In this document: one piece after another, positions 59,556 to 64,000 of the stretch | Layout of the letters: every line of letters begins with the position of its first letter | Numbering within the stretch: the stretch's first letter is position 1 | DNA from: Akebia trifoliata | Taxonomy: Eukaryota > Streptophyta > Magnoliopsida > Ranunculales > Lardizabalaceae | Length of the DNA stretch: 64,000 nucleotides | Direction: 5' to 3' | Assembly: GCA_017979445.1 (NCBI GenBank) | Contig: CM030714.1 | Span: forward strand, 46,143,220 to 46,207,219 | The notes under the pieces: model-generated | Seen by the model: only the letters and a program-made list of their open reading frames with translations | Told to the model about the DNA's origin: nothing | Database searches by the model: none | Program-made: the position numbers and the translations under genes

Positions 59556-59696
59556 GTAGTTCTACTTCTTTTTTTTTTAAAATTAAACTTGTATAAATGT
59601 TTAATTGCTTTTTTTGATTGTAAAATGTCGGCTTAACTTAAGCTTGAGATCCTCTCTCTCTCTCTCTCTCAACATGATGTTGATAGTGTTTTAAAA

Positions 59697-59880
59697 AGGA
59701 AAATGCTGACATGACGAAAAGTATTTACTGTGATTTTCACAAGTTTACATGAGATGTGCACATAACCATAGATGTGTTTTCTTGCGATACGAGTAAAAAC
59801 CATCTACAGTTATGTATGCATGTCCACGTCAGACTTGTGAGAATCACAGTAAATCCTGTGTCACCCCATCACGACTCTTT
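59697..59880. mobile_element. MITE, relative of 2133-2300 family
   Basis: TTTACTGTGATTTTCACAAGT pairs with the inverse ACTTGTGAGAATCACAGTAAA; outer blocks AAAATGCTGACATGACG and CCCATCACGACTCTTTT match the family ends. Lies just downstream of the RNase H-like gene. Confidence 0.55.
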
Positions 59881-59915
59881 TAAAAATTAAAGAGTTAATT
59901 GGTTATCTGGCATCG

Positions 59916-60245
59916 GATAAATTTGGGAGTCCAACTCAAAACCATTTGATAATATTGACAATGAGTGGAGTGGCCCAAGAGCTTATAAGAAGAGAGACAA
60001 GGCAATAAATGTCCGATGTGAGACTAAACTCAACACGCTCCTGCACGTGTGGACTGAATTGGGTGAAAGCATGTGGAAATATGAATTGAATGACGTGAAA
60101 AAAAGAAAAACCCGCTTTGATACCATGATAAATTTGAAGGTTCAACTCAAAATCAATTGGTTAAGAGTGGAATGGCCCAAGGGCTTATAAGGAGAGAGAT
60201 AAGGCAATGAATGTCCGATGTGGGACCAAACTCAACAATATCATA
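59916..60245. repeat. two direct copies of a retroelement-like block
   Basis: ATAAATTTGGGAGTCCAACT...GTGGCCCAAGAGCTTATAAG...GTCCGATGTGAGACTAAAC (59916-60033) recurs at 60128-60240. Between them, GCTTTGATACCATGATAAAT resembles the 'ctctgatacc atg' wording seen at plant LTR relics. No ends resolved. Confidence 0.5.
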
Positions 60246-60249
60246 CTCA

Positions 60250-61535
60250 AAATTTGAATCGATAAGAATTGTTTGGTTCTTCCCACTATTCGAGTTGTAA
60301 ATGAAGGGAGTCGTCCTTTGTAAAAAAAATTTCATACTCAAAATTTAATCTAATTTAGACAATGAACTCTACAAGCCTGAGGTATGTTATTTGGGTCAAT
60401 CGGGTGTTCCATGTGGACCCAAAAAGTCTTAAGGTTGGGAGCATGACAAAGTCAAACTAGCCTAACTCAAGTAAATATATATGTAATAAAAAATTACTGA
60501 ACTCCTGAAGTAGAGGATCTGCTATCGTGATTTATTATTAGATCGAAGATAGAAATGGGCAAACCTAATTCTAATTCTAGTGGTACTTCAGAAAGAGGTC
60601 GTGAAGGGTAGTACAATGTTGAATATTCTTTATAGTACAACCAACAACAAGTACACATCTCAACTATGCTAACTGTAATATAGAAATTGGTAGTACAAGC
60701 GAATCAAACTCAATGTATCCATTGAAGGCAAACAAGTCCACTGTACTACTCTTCTAAGCTTACCTCCACCAATATAACAGAGAAGAGGGAGAGTTGGATT
60801 GGATAAGCAAGTAAGGAAGCAATGGAGACACCCAAATCAAGAAAACATCATTGAGTGCAGCGTTGATGAACTTCCCATCCTCATATCATGGTTCATCGTT
60901 GTGACTTTGATTTTGCAATGTTGGGTGATTTCACCAGCGCTACACTCAATCATGTTTTTGACTGTTTGGGGGAACAATTACAGATAGCCGCAGAAAGAAA
61001 ATGATCCCAACAGGTTTTCTTATACCCATTGTCATTTATTTTTCTTGTTTTAATGATTTTTGAAAAACAGAATTGTGTACGAGTCTTGTTGTTATAGAAA
61101 ATTTTAAATGATACAAAAATTATCTTATCTACACGATTGTAGCTAGATTATTTCAAATGCATTAATAGATTTATCTGTTTCACATTTTTATCAGATTGGG
61201 TCCATTGGATCAGAACATATGATTGATGCAAGTTATAGCTAAAAACAAAAACAAATCGGATTTTAGGTCTGATCAAATTTATTTCAATTCCTTGCCCTCT
61301 ATTGTGAACAGAGACGACATTATGGCTAAAGATCTTCAGTTTTCATTTTCTTCTCGTTTCGATATTCCAGAGTCAAGATTGAATGATTGTAGGTGAGAAT
61401 TAGGAGAACAGACTTTTCCTTTGGCCTTGTGTTTCATCAAGGAAATATTAGTCCTTTCGCTTGAATAAATCCTACATATGGGAATTAGGATTCTACGAGT
61501 TGCAACTCCTAAGAGCTCAAACATCAACAGCACAA
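60250..61535. other. intergenic, nothing firm
   Basis: No recognised exon. The minus-strand frame at 61336-61533 (ending ...SGISKREENEN) has a reasonably protein-like composition and sits directly behind the LINE tail, so it could be an old exon, but no family is recognised. Confidence 0.3.
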
Positions 61536-61540
61536 GAGTA

Positions 61541-62290
61541 GTTTTTTTTTAATTTATAATTATAATCTTATTGATAAAGAAACAGGAGGTCGAGATGACC
61601 CCTAGAGATATAAACGAACAAAAAGAACATTAGAAAAATGTTACTCGAAAAAAGCTCAAACCACCAAAGCTCCTCTCATTTGAAGGCAAAATCCTCAAAG
61701 AACACACATTCAAGAATCCTTAATGGAATAGCAGTTCCAATATTTTCAAGATCACATCATGAGGCGGCTTATCATTTCTTCGAAAGACTCTTCCGTTCCT
61801 CTTATTCCAAAGCCCCAGAAAATTGCAAAATGGAGGATGGACCAAAGCTACCTTTTTCAACTTGATAACACATTATAGCTCCACCCCCAAAACAAAGACC
61901 GAATTTAGGAGAACCCAATTGACTTGGAAAAGAAGAAAGTGACTCCAAATTAAGAGAAAAATAGGGACAAGGAATTAGAATACGCACGCCAACTCTCCAC
62001 TTGCCTTACAAAGACAAAAAATATTTGGCATAGGGCAAACCCCGTTAATAAAGTTGTCTAAGGTAAGGATTTTGTCAAGAGAAGCCAACCAAATGAAAAA
62101 GGTCGCCTTGGATGGAACAAGAAATGACCAAACGAATGCCTCGTAACACTATTAGATTGAAATGGGGCAACAAAGCCTTATAAACAGAGTGCATGGAGTT
62201 ACATCTTACAACTCCCTTCATCTCCTCATTGTTGCGCTTCGAAGCAACCTCACCACTTTGGTATTCGAAACAAACGCTATACATGATTAA
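61541..62290 (-). mobile_element. 5'-truncated LINE, 3' end with zf-RVT remnant
   Basis: On the minus strand, frames interrupted by shifts and stops spell FVWSFLVPSKATFFIWLAS, then PMPNIFCLCKASGE, then FCNFLGLWNKRNGRVFR. This is the order of the zinc-binding reverse-transcriptase tail (zf-RVT) of plant LINEs. It ends with a 3' leader and an A tail (T run 61542-61550 on the plus strand). The left part near 62200 (SVYKALLP) fits the region before zf-RVT. No reverse transcriptase core is present. Dead copy. Confidence 0.75.
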
Positions 62291-62294
62291 GTGA

Positions 62295-63000
62295 AGAAAA
62301 TGTTTAGTTTAGACAACATTGTACTTACCCTTAAATAGTACCAACCATACAAAGGTCTCAACCCTAATTTGGATTATGCAAAGGTTCCATTACCTGAATT
62401 ATGGGTGTGCTCCAATTATAAAAATTTGAAATCCCTTCATTCCACCAAGCCCACCGTTTTATCTATATTCATAGCTTAGGGAATCTGGGTAGCCAAAAAA
62501 GTGACAAGGCTATCCAAATGCAGGAAAAAAATTGACAGCCCAACCACATGAGAGTGGAACTGGCTTGTTTGATAAACAGAATGTTCATCGCTATCATCGT
62601 CAAAGTCTTATTCTCGAGCTTCTTTTACATTCAATTTATCTACAACAACAAAGGCTTATTTCATGTTCTTTCATCAAAAGAAATTAAGAAATATAATTTG
62701 CACAGTTAGTAATGAAAAAAAATGGAATATGGTGTAACTATATTTTATTTATTTCCATTTTGTTGCCCTGTTTTTGCCAGTGCATTTATGAGAGGCTTTA
62801 GTAACTGATACTACAAAAATAATACACAAGGCCATACCTTATCTAGAGAGGAAATAAGAAGAGCAGCCGAAAAGGATAGAAAAGGAACAACACACTCAAT
62901 AATACCTCCGTGGACCAAAACATATGCTCTATGACCTATATATTTTAGTTTTCACTTGTCAAAGACAAAATTTTATGGGACAACGGGCTTATGCACACCT
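62295..63000. other. 3' flank of the ABC1-type kinase gene
   Basis: No exon recognised. The right part should contain the kinase gene's 3' untranslated region, but I see no unambiguous polyadenylation site. Confidence 0.35.
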
Positions 63001-63001
63001 T

Positions 63002-63516
63002 TTATGGGGCCATGAGTCCTTCGATTGTATAGATGAGAGACTCCGCCCAGTCAGCTCTGAACAACAATGTTTTTAGTGTGTCCATCATATCGTAATCTGG
63101 ATCAAGCTTACGCTGCCAGCCCTGTAAAATAAGACGCAAAGCATTTGAGACCCATACTCATCTACTAAGCCACTCATTCTAGAGCATACCAAACGAATTT
63201 GGGAATATTCGTGCAACTATGACTTGAAAAGAAGAAACACAACAGAACAAATAAAATCGAAAACCAAACAAAAACAATCTAACAAGTACCAAGTGTATTG
63301 CTGAAGTATGCACAATACACCATGCTTGTGTTGATACAACTGTAAGTAGCAAGGGGTTACCTCAAGAACCAAAGTTGTCACCATCACAGTGCAAACGTTG
63401 CCGTCAATGTTAACTTTGTGACGCTGAACTTTCTCAAACAATTGCTGCATGCACTCAGCAGGATGGACTGCATCACCTTCCAGGGTGCCCCAGAAATTGA
63501 ATGACTTCTCCATTTC
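63002..63516 (-). CDS. ABC1/UbiB-type atypical kinase, last two exons (partial)
   Basis: Two in-frame exons on the minus strand. Exon 63516-63361 (acceptor TTTAACAG, donor GAG|GTAACC) has 52 codons from EMEKSFNFWGT to TTLVLE. Exon 63121-63002 (acceptor TTTTACAG) has 39 codons from GWQRKLDPDYD to EGLMAP and a TAA stop. The intron is 239 bp, phase 0. The HPAECMQQLFEKV, VNIDGNVCTVMVTTLVLEGW and C-terminal LMAP features fit the C-terminal region of plant aarF/ADCK1-like proteins of the ABC1K family, as I remember them. These atypical kinases act in mitochondria or plastids, often in quinone or lipid metabolism. The kinase domain and N-terminus lie beyond the right edge; 63517-64000 appears to be intron. 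The longer apparent open frame past 63361 is intron read-through. Confidence 0.88.
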
Positions 63517-64000
63517 CTGTTAAAACACCAACATCTTTGAAAAAAGGCATCTAGACAGCTAGAGGAGAACTATGGTTTCTATTAAGCCATTAACTAACCA
63601 GATAATAACTGAAAAACCACATCTTTGTTGTGTTTTATTATATAGATTTTTTATATTTATTTATTCATTTTACTTTTGAGTCTGTTTAAAACTTTTTATG
63701 CTTGAAAATGTAAGGAAATTGTATTTGTACAATTAGACCATTTCAAATCTATAGTGTAAATGAGTAATAGATTAACTTGATACTGCATCAAGAAATGAAT
63801 CAAAGCAAACAACAAAAAGCACAAAGTTAAAAGCCATTATAGGAATTAGACTAAATCCAAAGCCCAAAGCCGAAAATGATTATAAACCTAATAAACGAAA
63901 GCAAACAAGATGTTGGCACAGTAGGTTTTAGCATTATGGTTCTACTGCAAGGTTATACCAAGTTACATGTTCTTGAATATGCACAGTTACTTCGTTTATA
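63517..64000 (-). other. probable intron of the ABC1-type kinase gene
   Basis: AT-rich, with no further exon that I can recognise before the window ends. The preceding exon is expected beyond 64000 or is too short or diverged to see. Confidence 0.45.

Noticed and set aside
60799..60987. 62-residue frame with a hydrophobic stretch
   Set aside because: Begins at TTG, not ATG, and matches nothing I recognise.
61336..61533. 65-residue minus-strand frame next to the LINE tail
   Set aside because: Protein-like composition, but it begins at a GTG with no splice evidence and no family; mentioned only in the regional note.
63217..63360. Extension of the kinase exon beyond 63361 (VTPCYLQL...)
   Set aside because: A donor GAG|GTAACC precedes it and the next exon joins in frame at 63121, so this is intron.

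Overview
This is AT-rich nuclear DNA from a flowering plant, almost certainly a eudicot. Genes carry short GT-AG introns, and one of them matches the plant-specific CYCD6;1 gene exon by exon. The repeats are typical of plants: CACTA, PIF/Harbinger, hAT-type and MITE elements, solo LTRs, tRNA-derived SINEs, an Au-SINE-like fragment and a plant LINE tail. The species cannot be fixed from the sequence.

Only a handful of real genes are visible. (1) A complete CYCD6;1-type D cyclin, minus strand, 3994-5439, in six small exons that no single long ORF reveals. (2) An intronless aromatic amino acid decarboxylase, minus strand, 27658-29136, whose active-site residues point to tryptophan decarboxylase. 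(3) A free-standing RNase H-like (RVT_3) ORF, plus strand, 58950-59555. (4) The last two exons of an ABC1/UbiB-type atypical kinase gene, minus strand, 63002-63516, running off the right edge. Smaller coding remnants are a membrane-protein first exon caught inside a PIF/Harbinger-like element (9166-9415) and a Transposase_24-like exon pair inside a CACTA element (50087-50510).

Most of the rest is layered mobile DNA. At 19.2-23.4 kb nine elements lie end to end, separated only by (TA)n tracts. Eight share a near-perfect hairpin core but have several different termini; the ninth is an unrelated 1-kb inverted-repeat element in the same TA setting. Single relatives of the hairpin family sit at 6.66 and 41.35 kb. 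At 32.1-35.2 kb three PIF/Harbinger-like elements are nested, each with an exact TAA target duplication.

From 36.2 to 54.0 kb lies an ancient tandem segmental duplication (copy A 36171-42703, copy B 43246-53993) with no recognisable gene. Comparing the copies dates later insertions. Copy A gained a hairpin element in a TA tract and a solo LTR at its right edge. Copy B gained a second solo LTR, a CACTA element, a MITE-like insert and internal repeat amplification. In four cases the sister copy preserves the empty site. The genes look functionally unrelated and there is no operon-like organisation.
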